DNA from: Lactobacillaceae bacterium UBA5807
GTDB taxonomy: Bacteria; Bacillota; Bacilli; Lactobacillales; Lactobacillaceae
Assembly: GCA_002418005.1 (NCBI GenBank)
Contig: DIDF01000098.1
Span: 1 to 28,143 of the forward strand
DNA length: 28,143 nucleotides
Direction of reading: 5' to 3'
Shown: one piece after another, positions 1-7,665 of the stretch
Position numbering within the stretch: the first letter of the stretch is position 1
How the letters are laid out: the number at the start of each line of letters is the position of its first letter
The notes under the pieces: generated by a model
What the model was told of the DNA's origin: nothing
The model's input: the letters and a program-made list of their open reading frames with translations, nothing else
The model's database searches: none
Made by a program: the position numbers and the translations under genes

Positions 1-739
1 AACTAGCACCACGCGTATTATAATGAATCAACTTAGGTTTAACTGAACTCGGCATAGTGCTTTGAACATTCCATTCATCCCCAAGGTATAAAATTCGATT
101 ACGGGCAATGGCATTAATATAGTCTTGATCAGGAGCAATAAGTCTCAGATGATATCTCTGCAATAAATTCAAGAACCGTTGGGAAAATTTCATTGCCCTC
201 ATTTTGCTTAAGTCCATTAACAAGACTCCTGAGTTAACATATTTATTATGTCCCATCCCCACTGATCCTTCGGCATAGTTAATAATTTGTGGGGTATGGC
301 AGACAAAATAATCCCAAATTGCTCCAATCAGATTACCCTTTAAGTCAATATCATAAAGATAAGCGATATCTGCTAAAACAATTGAATCAGCGTCGAGATA
401 TATCGCTTTATCAATGTTTGGGAAAAGTTCACTAATAAACAGTCGAAAATATATCGTGAAGGTGAAATAATCTGATCGCAATTTATTTTCCCGATTACCT
501 TTGTCAAAAATCATCCGTTTTATCTGATCGCTAATTGAAACAAACTCGATTGAAATATTAGGTTTTGATAATGCCTTTAATTTTTTTTGATTTTCAAGGT
601 TTAAATCATCACTTAATACAATCACCCGATACTGACGTTCTTTTGAACTATTATTAACTAATGATTCTAATGAAACTGAAAGATATGGGGCGTATCGGTT
701 GTTTGTAGCGTAAAAAATGGGAATCACTTGATTTTTCAA
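1..739 (-). CDS. GT8 family glycosyltransferase, 3' end outside the window
   Basis: The frame is open from a TTG at 739 to the left edge of the window, so about 246 N-terminal residues are visible and the C-terminus is missing. The protein opens with a beta strand and a YATNN/SLESL pattern typical of GT8 enzymes, and carries the metal/nucleotide-sugar binding DXD signature as LDAD at residues 115-118. GT8 enzymes are retaining transferases that use UDP-sugars; the acceptor cannot be told from sequence. The TTG start is chosen because AAGGA lies seven bases upstream; a GTG at 763 is in frame but has no such site. It lies 30 bases behind the acyltransferase stop on the same strand, so the two are probably cotranscribed. 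Family assignment is firm; the role (surface glycan or glycolipid) is inference. Confidence 0.85.
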   Translation of the reverse strand, partial: MKNQVIPIFYATNNRYAPYLSVSLESLVNNSSKERQYRVIVLSDDLNLENQKKLKALSKPNISIEFVSISDQIKRMIFDKGNRENKLRSDYFTFTIYFRLFISELFPNIDKAIYLDADSIVLADIAYLYDIDLKGNLIGAIWDYFVCHTPQIINYAEGSVGMGHNKYVNSGVLLMDLSKMRAMKFSQRFLNLLQRYHLRLIAPDQDYINAIARNRILYLGDEWNVQSTMPSSVKPKLIHYNTRGAS

Positions 740-769
740 CTTAGTTTCCTTCTCTCTAATCACTAAAAG

Positions 770-1528
770 TTAAATCTTCAAATATTTTATGAAACTAATA
801 TTACTATTTTGACTGCGAAAAGCCATCTTTTCATAAATTTGTTTATATAATTTTTCCCGAGCGGGCTTTTTCTTTAATTGATTATCAATCAAAAACGGGC
901 CGTCCAAATAAATAATTGCTTTAGGCTTCTTTGCCCAACCTTTCTGATAAGTTGTTGTCATACAAAAGCTTTCAGAATTGTTTGATTGGGGATAGTGAAA
1001 TGAAACGGCAGAAAAAGGCCGAATTTTCGTAAAGTAGGGCCAAACGTGAGCCTCAGGATAAATAAAAATTAGTCGATGCTGCTTGATTCGAAATGAAATG
1101 GCCTGCTCAAACTCCTTTATTTGAGAAATCTTTTGAGGAATAATTAAAGCTCCTCCCATTGTGAGTATTCTTCGCACAAAGGGAATCCCAAGGTTGGAAG
1201 ATTCAGCAATCGTATAGGCGCGATTAGGAAATGCTGCAAGCATCGGAATTAAGACATCTCCAAGCGGTTGCGTATGATTAGCAAATACAAAACCGCCTTT
1301 CGAATTTTTTAACGACTTACGATTCTTAAAATTTACTTTCAGATAAAAATGACAATAAAAGAAGGCAAAACAAACTGCCAACCAATAAACAACCCCTGAA
1401 AAGAAGCGGTAAAAAATATTTGAATGAATCCAAATAAAGTTCTGAGGAACCGTTGCTGATTGATTCTTGGTAAAAACAACATCATCGTCAAAAGAATGAT
1501 ACTTGTACTGGACCTGTGTTTTTTTCAA
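770..1528 (-). CDS. PlsC-like lysophospholipid/glycerolipid acyltransferase
   Basis: A 252-residue protein with a hydrophobic stretch near residues 40-63, followed by the acyltransferase block NHTQPLGD (residues 84-91) and the later YPEAHVWPY block (157-165), equivalent to the FPEG-type motif of 1-acylglycerol-3-phosphate acyltransferases. The catalytic His85 and Asp91 are separated by five residues rather than the usual four, so it is a variant subfamily. Such enzymes move an acyl chain to a lysolipid or glycolipid hydroxyl at the inner membrane face. The start is TTG at 1528, with GGGAGG nine bases upstream. It precedes a GT8 gene on the same strand, which suggests a shared part in making an acylated glycan or glycolipid. 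Family call is good; the substrate is unknown. Confidence 0.75.
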   Translation of the reverse strand: MKKTQVQYKYHSFDDDVVFTKNQSATVPQNFIWIHSNIFYRFFSGVVYWLAVCFAFFYCHFYLKVNFKNRKSLKNSKGGFVFANHTQPLGDVLIPMLAAFPNRAYTIAESSNLGIPFVRRILTMGGALIIPQKISQIKEFEQAISFRIKQHRLIFIYPEAHVWPYFTKIRPFSAVSFHYPQSNNSESFCMTTTYQKGWAKKPKAIIYLDGPFLIDNQLKKKPAREKLYKQIYEKMAFRSQNSNISFIKYLKI

Positions 1529-1641
1529 CTATTTTCGCCTCCCGGCCAGTTTCTTTTATCAATGTGTCAGTAAATTTGCTTTATAATGAAGCGGACTACT
1601 TTACTAAACAATTTAGCAAAGAGCTTAGGAGAATAACTTAG

Positions 1642-3405
1642 ATGCAAAACCTGCGAAAAATTAATGTTAAGCAAAATCTAAAAAGATTCTTTTCTTTGAT
1701 CACAAATATCCACCCAAAATATTGGCAAATGGTTTGTGGATTGTTAATTGGGGCCGTAGCAATTGGGCTTCAATTAGCTGTTCCTGCTTTTGCTCGAGAA
1801 ATCATCAACGATATCCGACATCTGGACAAAGGATTAATTGCCCTAGTTATATTACTCTTTGCCCTAAGTACTCTTTTAGGCGCCCTGTCAGGGAGCTTCT
1901 TAGGCTTTTTTGGCGAGGATGTTGTGTACAAATTAAGAGAACAGCTTTGGAATAAAATCTTGACCCTGCCAGTTTCATACTTTGACGAGACTCATTCCGG
2001 AGAAATTGCTTCAAGGCTAACCAATGATACAACTCAAGTAAAAGAGTTGTTGGCAAATTCTTTGCCAAGAATGGCCACCTCACTGCTGCAATTAATTGGC
2101 GCAATGGTTTTAATGATGATTATGGATTTCAAAATGACGATCATCATGTTTATAGTCGTCCCTTTAATTCTCCTTTGCCTGTTACCTGTTTTCCGTCAAT
2201 CCTATCGAATCTCGCATCAAAGACAAGACGCTTTAGCTCAACTCAATGGCCGGGTCAGCGAAGTTTTGGGGGAAATTCGCCTTGTTAAATCATCAAATGG
2301 CGAACCCCAGGAAAAGCGATCCGGTAAAAAACAGATGTATCATCTGTATCAAATTGGTTTAAGAGAAGCAATCTATGATTCAATTGTTGGCCCAGTTACC
2401 GGCGTGATCATGCTAGCAATGATTGTTGGGATTTTAGCCTATGGTGCTTTGAGAATTAGTGCCGGCACAATGGACACTGGTACTCTAACCGCATTTTTAA
2501 TGTATCTTATCCAAATGATTGTGCCGTTTACAACTTTAGGCCAGTTCTTCTCTGATGTTTCCAAAGCTGGGGGTTCAACTAGTAAAATTCAGCAGCTCTT
2601 ACAAGCGCCTCAAGAAATCACTAAGTCTGGCCACAATATTGAACCAGATAATAAAGTATTAAAAATAGAAAATGTTTCCTTTTCATACGAATCTGGAAAC
2701 GAAATTCTCCACAATATTTCCTTTACCGCAAAACCAAATTCCGTAATTGCTTTTGTAGGGCCCTCTGGAAGTGGCAAATCTACTATTTTCAGCCTGATTG
2801 AAAGATTTTATCGTCCTGACTCAGGAAAAGTCTTAATTGGAAACAAGAATTTAGCAGATGTTAATTTAGCTAAGTGGCGATCTGAAATCGGTTTAGTTGG
2901 GCAAAACTCCGATACATTAGCTGGGACAATCCGATATAATTTAACTTATGGACTCAAACGAAAGGTTTCGGAAAACGAGCTGTGGCATGCTTTAGAGATG
3001 GCATATGCAAAGGACTTTGTTACCGCAATGCCAGATGAATTGGATACTCAAATTGGCGAACACGGAGTAAAAATATCAGGCGGCCAACGGCAAAGAATTT
3101 CGATTGCTCGAGCTTTTTTAAGAAATCCAAAAATTTTAATGTTGGATGAAGCTACAGCGGCACTTGACCCTGAATCAGAAATGATGGTCCAAAAAGCTTT
3201 GGCCAAGCTGATGATTGGACGAACAACTTTAGTAATTGCTCATCGAGTAAATACAATCATTGATGCCGATGAAATCTTCTTTATCGATAACGGTAAAGTT
3301 ACTGCCCACGGTTCTCATCAGCAGTTAATCAAAAGTTTTCCAATGTATCGCCAATATTTTCAAGACCAAACAAAAGATGATTTTCAAATAACCAAAAATA
3401 ATTAA
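1642..3405 (+). CDS. ABC exporter half-transporter, LmrA/BmrA type (membrane domain fused to ATPase)
   Basis: At 587 residues it is the usual length for an ABC-B half-transporter that works as a homodimer. An N-terminal six-helix exporter domain (about residues 28-320) precedes a nucleotide-binding domain with Walker A GPSGSGKST at 373-381, signature ISGGQRQR at 478-485, Walker B ending in Asp502-Glu503 and the H-loop His534. All catalytic elements are intact. Closest resemblance is to the multidrug exporters LmrA/OmrA of lactic acid bacteria, which expel lipophilic drugs or flip lipids. AGGAG lies eleven bases upstream of the ATG. It is divergent from the acyltransferase/GT8 genes and its stop codon overlaps that of the convergent GT8 gene. 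A drug or lipid substrate is inferred only from family. Confidence 0.85.
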   Translation: MQNLRKINVKQNLKRFFSLITNIHPKYWQMVCGLLIGAVAIGLQLAVPAFAREIINDIRHLDKGLIALVILLFALSTLLGALSGSFLGFFGEDVVYKLREQLWNKILTLPVSYFDETHSGEIASRLTNDTTQVKELLANSLPRMATSLLQLIGAMVLMMIMDFKMTIIMFIVVPLILLCLLPVFRQSYRISHQRQDALAQLNGRVSEVLGEIRLVKSSNGEPQEKRSGKKQMYHLYQIGLREAIYDSIVGPVTGVIMLAMIVGILAYGALRISAGTMDTGTLTAFLMYLIQMIVPFTTLGQFFSDVSKAGGSTSKIQQLLQAPQEITKSGHNIEPDNKVLKIENVSFSYESGNEILHNISFTAKPNSVIAFVGPSGSGKSTIFSLIERFYRPDSGKVLIGNKNLADVNLAKWRSEIGLVGQNSDTLAGTIRYNLTYGLKRKVSENELWHALEMAYAKDFVTAMPDELDTQIGEHGVKISGGQRQRISIARAFLRNPKILMLDEATAALDPESEMMVQKALAKLMIGRTTLVIAHRVNTIIDADEIFFIDNGKVTAHGSHQQLIKSFPMYRQYFQDQTKDDFQITKNN

Positions 3406-4235
3406 TGTATTAATTTCAAATACTCAGAGTAAATATCATCATAATCATGGAGATGAAGATTTGAATGGACTTTATCAATTTCCCAGGGTTTCACAGTAAC
3501 CGTGTGAACGACGGGAAATAATTTCCAGTTAGTCGAAAAATGATGGAAAACTGTATTTGGATAAACGCCATGTTGTTCGTTATACTTACGATCAGCATAG
3601 CGTTTTGTTTTTGCATATCGATTCAGAGACGATTGATCAGGCATAATCATTGGTCGATGATCACAAAGTCGGCGACATTTTTCCATTAACCCGGTTTGCT
3701 TTATAATTTTGACGTTAAGCAGTAACATCCCTGAATTAATATAATCGAATTTTTGCAGCCTATGGTGAAAAAACCATTTACCATAATGGTCAAGCACACC
3801 AACGAATTCCGTATCGGTTAAATCCTGATCATAGAAATTGTCAAAATTTCTTCTGCAGACAATATCTGCGTCTAAATAAAGAATTCGATCAGGAATTTCT
3901 GGAATCAAATCAACATATAATCGGAGCATGCTGTATGGAGTAAACATCGTGTTGTGATTTGCTTTAGGCAAATGCTTTTTATACAATTTGGTAATATCGA
4001 TTTTCCTAACAAAATTTTTGGAATTATTTTTTTGGGCGACTTGATTTAAAACAACCGCATGAGCATCCGTCAATGCCATAAATTGCTTTTTCTTGTTACG
4101 GAGTCGAGCGGTTAAAATGTAAACATAAAGAGGCCGATCAGAATGTTTTAGTAAAGATAATAGCGAAATTAAAAAGCCTCGAAACATTTTATCGTCGCCG
4201 CAATATAAGATATTAATATTAATCATCTCCTTCAT
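3402..4235 (-). CDS. GT8 family glycosyltransferase
   Basis: A full-length 277-residue GT8 enzyme. It begins with an INILYCGDD block, has LDAD (residues 121-124) as the metal-binding DXD motif, and a C-terminal HFSTNWKLF/HLHDYDD region that fits the second metal ligand and substrate end of the family. It would transfer a sugar from a UDP-sugar; the acceptor is not predictable. The start is uncertain: ATG at 4235 has no upstream Shine-Dalgarno, while AAGGAG lies inside codons 2-3 and directly abuts an in-frame ATG (codon 4). A promoter sits so close to 4235 that the message may be nearly leaderless. Its TAA overlaps the TAA of the ABC exporter on the other strand. TetR lies immediately upstream on the same strand. 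Confidence 0.85.
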   Translation of the reverse strand: MKEMININILYCGDDKMFRGFLISLLSLLKHSDRPLYVYILTARLRNKKKQFMALTDAHAVVLNQVAQKNNSKNFVRKIDITKLYKKHLPKANHNTMFTPYSMLRLYVDLIPEIPDRILYLDADIVCRRNFDNFYDQDLTDTEFVGVLDHYGKWFFHHRLQKFDYINSGMLLLNVKIIKQTGLMEKCRRLCDHRPMIMPDQSSLNRYAKTKRYADRKYNEQHGVYPNTVFHHFSTNWKLFPVVHTVTVKPWEIDKVHSNLHLHDYDDIYSEYLKLIH

Positions 4236-4244
4236 TTAACGCTT

Positions 4245-4273
4245 AGTATAGTAAAGTTACTTCACTGGGTCTA
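4245..4273 (-). promoter_or_regulatory. Promoter of the GT8 gene, inside the 3' end of tetR
   Basis: On the minus strand TAGACC (4268-4273) and TATACT (4245-4250) are separated by 17 bases. The -10 ends nine bases before the ATG at 4235, so the transcript would have a leader of only a few bases. The -35 matches consensus at four of six positions, so this is suggestive only. Confidence 0.4.
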
Positions 4274-4904
4274 ATCCACGCGCTAAAAAGTCAATTAGAT
4301 TAGAAACCTCAACTTTTTCATTCCATTCTTGATTAGGAAAAACAACGTAATGAGAAACCAAATAACCGAAGATATTTGAAAAAATAAACCGAAAAATCTG
4401 GTTATTATCCCACTGAATAATGGCGTTATTTTGCTTAAGGTAATTAATTTCATCATTAAAATCTTGATAAACATCTCTAGGAACGGCGTTTAAAACTTGT
4501 TTGCGGATGGAATCATCATAAAGAATCTCGCTGATATAAATCTTGATCACTGGAAAGTTAGCTTTAAAAAATTTAATTCGATTATTAACCACCAAATTCA
4601 AAAACTGGTTTAAATTAGCTGTTTGCCGATGAAGAATTTCACGAGAAAATTCTCTTAACACATCTGGAAGAATATTATTAGCAATCGGATCAATAATAGC
4701 CTGTAATATCCCTTTTTTATTCTTAAAATAACGAAAGATCAATGCTTCAGAAATTCCCGCGGTTTTTGCAATTTGATTCGTACTCGTATTGGAATAACCA
4801 CTCTTTGCGAATAGTTGAATCGCACTTTTAAAAATATCCATTTTAGTTTGAGAAAAGTTTTTTGCGTCAGGAAAAAGTTCATAAAATGAATTGCCACTTT
4901 CCAT
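4257..4904 (-). CDS. TetR/AcrR family transcriptional regulator
   Basis: A 215-residue one-component repressor. The N-terminal helix-turn-helix covers about residues 22-68, including the family hallmarks LFAKSGYSNTS, IAKTAGIS and IFRYFKNKKG. The C-terminal helical domain would bind an unknown ligand. The start is firm: AAAGGAGGTGAT lies just upstream of the ATG. A perfect 16-bp inverted repeat upstream (4948-4963) is a likely autoregulatory operator. Nearby candidate targets are the GT8 gene downstream and the LmrA-like exporter, since exporters are common TetR targets, but neither is proven. Confidence 0.88.
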   Translation of the reverse strand: MESGNSFYELFPDAKNFSQTKMDIFKSAIQLFAKSGYSNTSTNQIAKTAGISEALIFRYFKNKKGILQAIIDPIANNILPDVLREFSREILHRQTANLNQFLNLVVNNRIKFFKANFPVIKIYISEILYDDSIRKQVLNAVPRDVYQDFNDEINYLKQNNAIIQWDNNQIFRFIFSNIFGYLVSHYVVFPNQEWNEKVEVSNLIDFLARGLDPVK

Positions 4905-4947
4905 AGAATCACCTCCTTTTTACTAATTACTAATCACTACATTTTAT

Positions 4948-4963
4948 GTAAGTATTCACTTAC
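4948..4963. promoter_or_regulatory. Inverted repeat, probable TetR operator
   Basis: GTAAGT-attc-ACTTAC is a perfect 6-4-6 palindrome lying 44-59 bases upstream of the tetR start. Its size and place fit autorepression by a TetR dimer. No second identical copy is visible in the window. Confidence 0.5.
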
Positions 4964-5001
4964 TTATGTGTAATGCTAGCGAAACACTGAAAAAAGTCAA
5001 G

Positions 5002-5051
5002 AAAAAACACGATATTCAAAGTTGATAATCAACTTGAACATCGTGTTTTTT
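5002..5051. terminator. Rho-independent terminator, symmetrical
   Basis: A long hairpin whose arms AAAAAACACGAT and ATCGTGTTTTTT enclose a second paired region (TTCAAAGTTGAT/ATCAACTTGAA). It lies just past the stop of the acetoin reductase gene; on the minus strand the stem ends in a run of T. It separates that gene from tetR. Confidence 0.85.
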
Positions 5052-5072
5052 AAATCAATTTTTTAATATTTT

Positions 5073-5834
5073 CTAAACATAATTAATACCACCATCAACC
5101 AGAATTGATTGACCAGTAATATAATCAGATTTTTTATCCGCTAAGAAAGAAACTAAATTGGCAACGTCTGCCGGTTGCTCACCTCTACCCAAAGCAATAC
5201 CATCAATGTACTTTTGTTTTGTAACACCAAGCGGAACATTGTATATTTTCGCCATTTCGGCATCAATTTGATCCCACATAGGGGTTAGAACAATTCCAGG
5301 ACAATATACATTGACAGTGATTTTATCCTTGGCAAGCTCTTTTGCAGCGGCCTGCGTAATTCCACGAACGGCAAATTTAGTTGCTGAATAAATTCCTAGT
5401 AATTCAAAGCCTTCATGACCAGCAATAGAACAGGCATTAATGATTTTTCCGCCTTTTCCTTGTTTCTGCATCTGTTTAGCGGCGGCTTGAAGGCCAAAAA
5501 TAGTTCCTTTGACATTAACATTGAAAATTTGATCGATGTCTTTTTGACTTGTGTCAATGACTGCACCAATTTTAGCAATCCCTGCATTATTAACCATCAC
5601 ATCAAGATGACCAAAGTCACCAATAACGTTATCAACTAAATCAAACATATTGTCATGATCAGCAATATTAACCTTGTACCCTTTTGAACCATTTCCAATT
5701 TCTTCAGCAACTTTTTTGGCATTATCTTCATTCAAATCGGCAACAGCAACAGTAAAACCATCGGAGGCTAATTGTTTAGCAATTCCTTCGCCAATTCCTT
5801 GGCCACCACCTGTAACAATCGCAATTTTTGCCAT
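5073..5834 (-). CDS. butA: Acetoin/diacetyl reductase ((S)-acetoin forming), meso-2,3-butanediol dehydrogenase type
   Basis: A classical short-chain dehydrogenase of 253 residues, the usual length for BudC/ButA. It has the NAD(P)-binding TGGGQGIG (8-15), NNAG (82-85) and the catalytic Ser136, Tyr149 and Lys153. The blocks GGKIINACSIAGHEG, FAVRGITQ and YCPGIVLTPMWDQID match the BudC/ButA subgroup closely and separate it from generic SDRs. It reduces diacetyl to acetoin and acetoin to butanediol with NADH, disposing of reducing power and pyruvate-derived C4 compounds in lactic acid bacteria. The ATG has AAGGAGGA eight bases upstream. A cre-like element and a palindrome lie upstream, suggesting carbon control. 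It is a single-gene unit closed by a terminator. Confidence 0.85.
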   Translation of the reverse strand: MAKIAIVTGGGQGIGEGIAKQLASDGFTVAVADLNEDNAKKVAEEIGNGSKGYKVNIADHDNMFDLVDNVIGDFGHLDVMVNNAGIAKIGAVIDTSQKDIDQIFNVNVKGTIFGLQAAAKQMQKQGKGGKIINACSIAGHEGFELLGIYSATKFAVRGITQAAAKELAKDKITVNVYCPGIVLTPMWDQIDAEMAKIYNVPLGVTKQKYIDGIALGRGEQPADVANLVSFLADKKSDYITGQSILVDGGINYV

Positions 5835-5877
5835 AATAGTTCCTCCTTAAAACTCATATCCGTTTCATTTTTAGCCA

Positions 5878-5893
5878 GGTAATCTTCATTACC
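5878..5893. promoter_or_regulatory. Palindrome at the start of the butA transcript
   Basis: GGTAAT-cttc-ATTACC is a perfect 6-4-6 inverted repeat 44-59 bases upstream of the butA ATG, just downstream (minus strand) of an AT-rich -10-like element near 5901-5909. It could be an operator at the transcription start or a short leader hairpin. Confidence 0.4.
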
Positions 5894-5923
5894 GTCTAAA
5901 TTTTATAATAATTAAAAGCCATA

Positions 5924-5938
5924 TAAAAACGTTTGCAT
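5924..5938 (-). promoter_or_regulatory. cre-like catabolite control site upstream of butA
   Basis: Read on the minus strand the site is ATGCAAACGTTTTTA, which fits the CcpA-box pattern WTGNAANCGNWNNCW except at the penultimate position. It sits about 90 bases upstream of the start codon, near the expected -35 region, a position usual for repression by CcpA. Confidence 0.45.
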
Positions 5939-5953
5939 CTTTAGATTTGTCAA

Positions 5954-5980
5954 CAAAAAAGACGTTCAAAAATGAACGCC
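5954..5980 (-). terminator. Rho-independent terminator after the atypical SDR gene
   Basis: On the minus strand GGCGTTCA-TTTT-TGAACGTC forms an eight-pair stem (one G-T pair) followed by six T. It ends transcription about 25 bases past the stop at 6003. Confidence 0.8.
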
Positions 5981-6002
5981 TCGAAATTTATAACCTGAAT
6001 TT

Positions 6003-6638
6003 TCAAACTTTAGCTAATGCGCCGTCAATTGGCTCTTCTCCTGAATGAACAGTAATAATTTTCTTTGCGGTATTTGGATGCTCAGCCAATTTTGCTAAAG
6101 TTAAAGCTACATCAGCAATTGGAATCCCTGCTCGATGTTTTGGATTTAATTCGATTTTGCCGGTGCCTTTTGTACTCAATAACATCCCAGGTTGAAGAAT
6201 AGTGTAGTTTAACGTTGTGTTGTCCAAAAGCCAACAATCAGAAAAATACTTGGCAATATAAAAATTCCTAAGTGGTTTTAATTCTTCTGTTTGCCATAAT
6301 TCAGGATGCAATGAAAACGATGCACTGAGTTGAACATAACGATCAACGTGAGTAGAGGTTTCCAAAGCTTTCATAACCTTCACTGAGCCATACAAATCCG
6401 TCTGAAGAAGATCTTTTCCCCTAGAACCAGCAACGAAATATACAATATCGTAGCCATGAATTTTTTCAGCAATTTGGGGAACCGTAGAATCTGCCAAATT
6501 TAGCTGAATTGCATGTTCTAACTGGTGTTGAGGCTTTTTAACATTATACGTTCCACTTACGTGATATCCAGCTTGACTAAGATCAGATACTAATTCTTCG
6601 CCAACCCTTCCGCTGGCACCAATGACTAAAATCCGCAT
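6003..6638 (-). CDS. NAD(P)-binding atypical SDR (SDR_a5-like, YwnB-type)
   Basis: A 211-residue single Rossmann-domain protein beginning MRILVIGASGRVGEE, with the extended/atypical SDR glycine motif GASGRVG at residues 7-13. It lacks the Ser-Tyr-Lys active site of classical SDRs, and later blocks (FVAGSRGKDL, YTILQPGMLL, IPIADVA) match the NmrA/SDR_a5 group. Members bind NADPH as redox sensors or reductases of uncertain substrate, so no reaction is proposed. AAGGAGG precedes the ATG. A small unknown gene lies 33 bases upstream on the same strand and may share the transcript. Confidence 0.75.
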   Translation of the reverse strand: MRILVIGASGRVGEELVSDLSQAGYHVSGTYNVKKPQHQLEHAIQLNLADSTVPQIAEKIHGYDIVYFVAGSRGKDLLQTDLYGSVKVMKALETSTHVDRYVQLSASFSLHPELWQTEELKPLRNFYIAKYFSDCWLLDNTTLNYTILQPGMLLSTKGTGKIELNPKHRAGIPIADVALTLAKLAEHPNTAKKIITVHSGEEPIDGALAKV

Positions 6639-6671
6639 TGTTCAAACCTCCTTACTTATCGATAAAGCATT

Positions 6672-6959
6672 TTAATATATTAAATGTTTGAACACCTGAT
6701 TATGCGAAAGATTATCCCAAAAATAAGACTCTAAAGCTCTAACAACTTCGCTTAAATATAACTGTTGAACAGATTTAACAGGGTAGATTTCAAAGAAGCT
6801 ATCCCATGATGACTCCGCAAAATCCAGCGTTAATTCTTTAAGATGAAACTTTTTTTGAATTAAGTCATCAATTTCATTGGTTTGAATAATCCGCCGATAA
6901 GCTTTTTTAACTAAACCATTATATATAATTTTATTTCTCTGCCTGATTAATTCTGGCAT
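6672..6959 (-). CDS. Small protein of unknown function
   Basis: About 95 residues (98 from an earlier ATG at 6968), basic at the N-terminus (IRQRNKIIYNGLVKKAYRR) and aromatic-rich at the C-terminus (YFWDNLSHNQVFKHL). No transmembrane segment or known motif is visible. The ATG at 6959 is preferred: AAAGAG lies nine bases before it but abuts the upstream ATG. The gene reads into the atypical SDR 33 bases later, and a TATAAT lies on this strand near 7026. I do not recognise the family. Confidence 0.55.
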   Translation of the reverse strand: MPELIRQRNKIIYNGLVKKAYRRIIQTNEIDDLIQKKFHLKELTLDFAESSWDSFFEIYPVKSVQQLYLSEVVRALESYFWDNLSHNQVFKHLIY

Positions 6960-7077
6960 AAAAATCATCTCTTTATAAAACTTGGATTCAATTTTTTAAA
7001 TTATGTTTTCTTTCTAAAACCGATTATAAAACAGTAACTTTATCAATGAAATTAAAAGCATTTTTAAAAACAACGAC

Positions 7078-7120
7078 AAAAAAAGCCCTGGTTCAGTTTT
7101 TAAAACTAAACTTCAGAGCT
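7078..7120 (-). terminator. Rho-independent terminator
   Basis: On the minus strand AGCTCTG..TTTAGTTTT pairs with AAAACTGAACCAGGGCT (small bulge, G-T pairs), followed by seven T. It lies directly after the stop of the tiny membrane protein at 7129. Confidence 0.7.
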
Positions 7121-7128
7121 TATTATTT

Positions 7129-7284
7129 CTAAAACGTCAAAGCTATCAGGCCAAGACAAACAAAGCAAATTAAAAATCCTGAAATTGGCCATAGCCAACC
7201 AACAAAGGTGGCGATAAAGCAAACTACAAAAGCAATCAAGGCCAAAATCATAATTGTATTTTTGATACCGTCACCTTCCTTCAC
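7129..7284 (-). CDS. Very short predicted membrane protein
   Basis: An open frame ending TAG at 7129-7131 encodes a strongly hydrophobic peptide with two membrane-length stretches (IMILALIAFVVCFIATF and ISGFLICFVCLGLIAL) split by GWLWP. From GTG at 7284 it would have 51 residues; from ATG at 7251, 40. Neither has a good ribosome site. Instead a clear AAGGAAGGTGA is spaced ideally for an ATC at 7266, which would give a product starting (M)KNTIMILAL. It is followed at once by a terminator and lies 43 bases behind an upstream gene, so it is probably the last cistron of that unit. Function unknown. Confidence 0.5.
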   Translation of the reverse strand: MKEGDGIKNTIMILALIAFVVCFIATFVGWLWPISGFLICFVCLGLIALTF

Positions 7285-7327
7285 TCAATTAAGTATTTTT
7301 TATTAAGACTGCCGGAAAAACAAACAA

Positions 7328-7579
7328 TCACTTTTTCTTCTTCAATTCTTTTAGCAATTCATTTGCCCGGTCAACTCTGATAATTAAAGCTTCTCTTTGC
7401 GGGTATCTAACCGAAGAACCAGTTTCTTTTTCATCAGCCTTGATCTGCTTATTTAAGCTTTCCATTTGTGAATCCAGATCAGCAACAATCTTCTTTTGAT
7501 CATCATAAGTCAATTCTTTTTGCTGAATGACTTTGTCCTCGGTTGCTTTTTTCTTTCTTCTTCTACCTCTTGAGCTCAT
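7328..7579 (-). CDS. Small highly charged coiled-coil protein, unknown function
   Basis: An 83-residue protein opening with a basic patch (SRGRRRKKK), with heptad-like charged helices (DDQKKIVADLDSQMESL and ANELLKELKKKK). No catalytic motif or membrane segment is visible. GGAGG lies eleven bases upstream of the ATG. It is followed by the tiny membrane protein with no terminator between. The basic N-terminus would suit nucleic-acid or ribosome contact, but that is only a guess. Confidence 0.6.
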   Translation of the reverse strand: MSSRGRRRKKKATEDKVIQQKELTYDDQKKIVADLDSQMESLNKQIKADEKETGSSVRYPQREALIIRVDRANELLKELKKKK

Positions 7580-7665
7580 TATTAAACTCGCCTCCGAGAA
7601 ATTTTTCTTAGATTCTTTCTACGTAATAAGGATATCGCTTTATTATCAAAATGACCACTTATTCC

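Noticed and set aside
1582..1587. TATAAT as promoter of the ABC exporter gene
   Set aside because: No acceptable -35 at 16-18 bases and no extended -10, so it is not listed as a feature.
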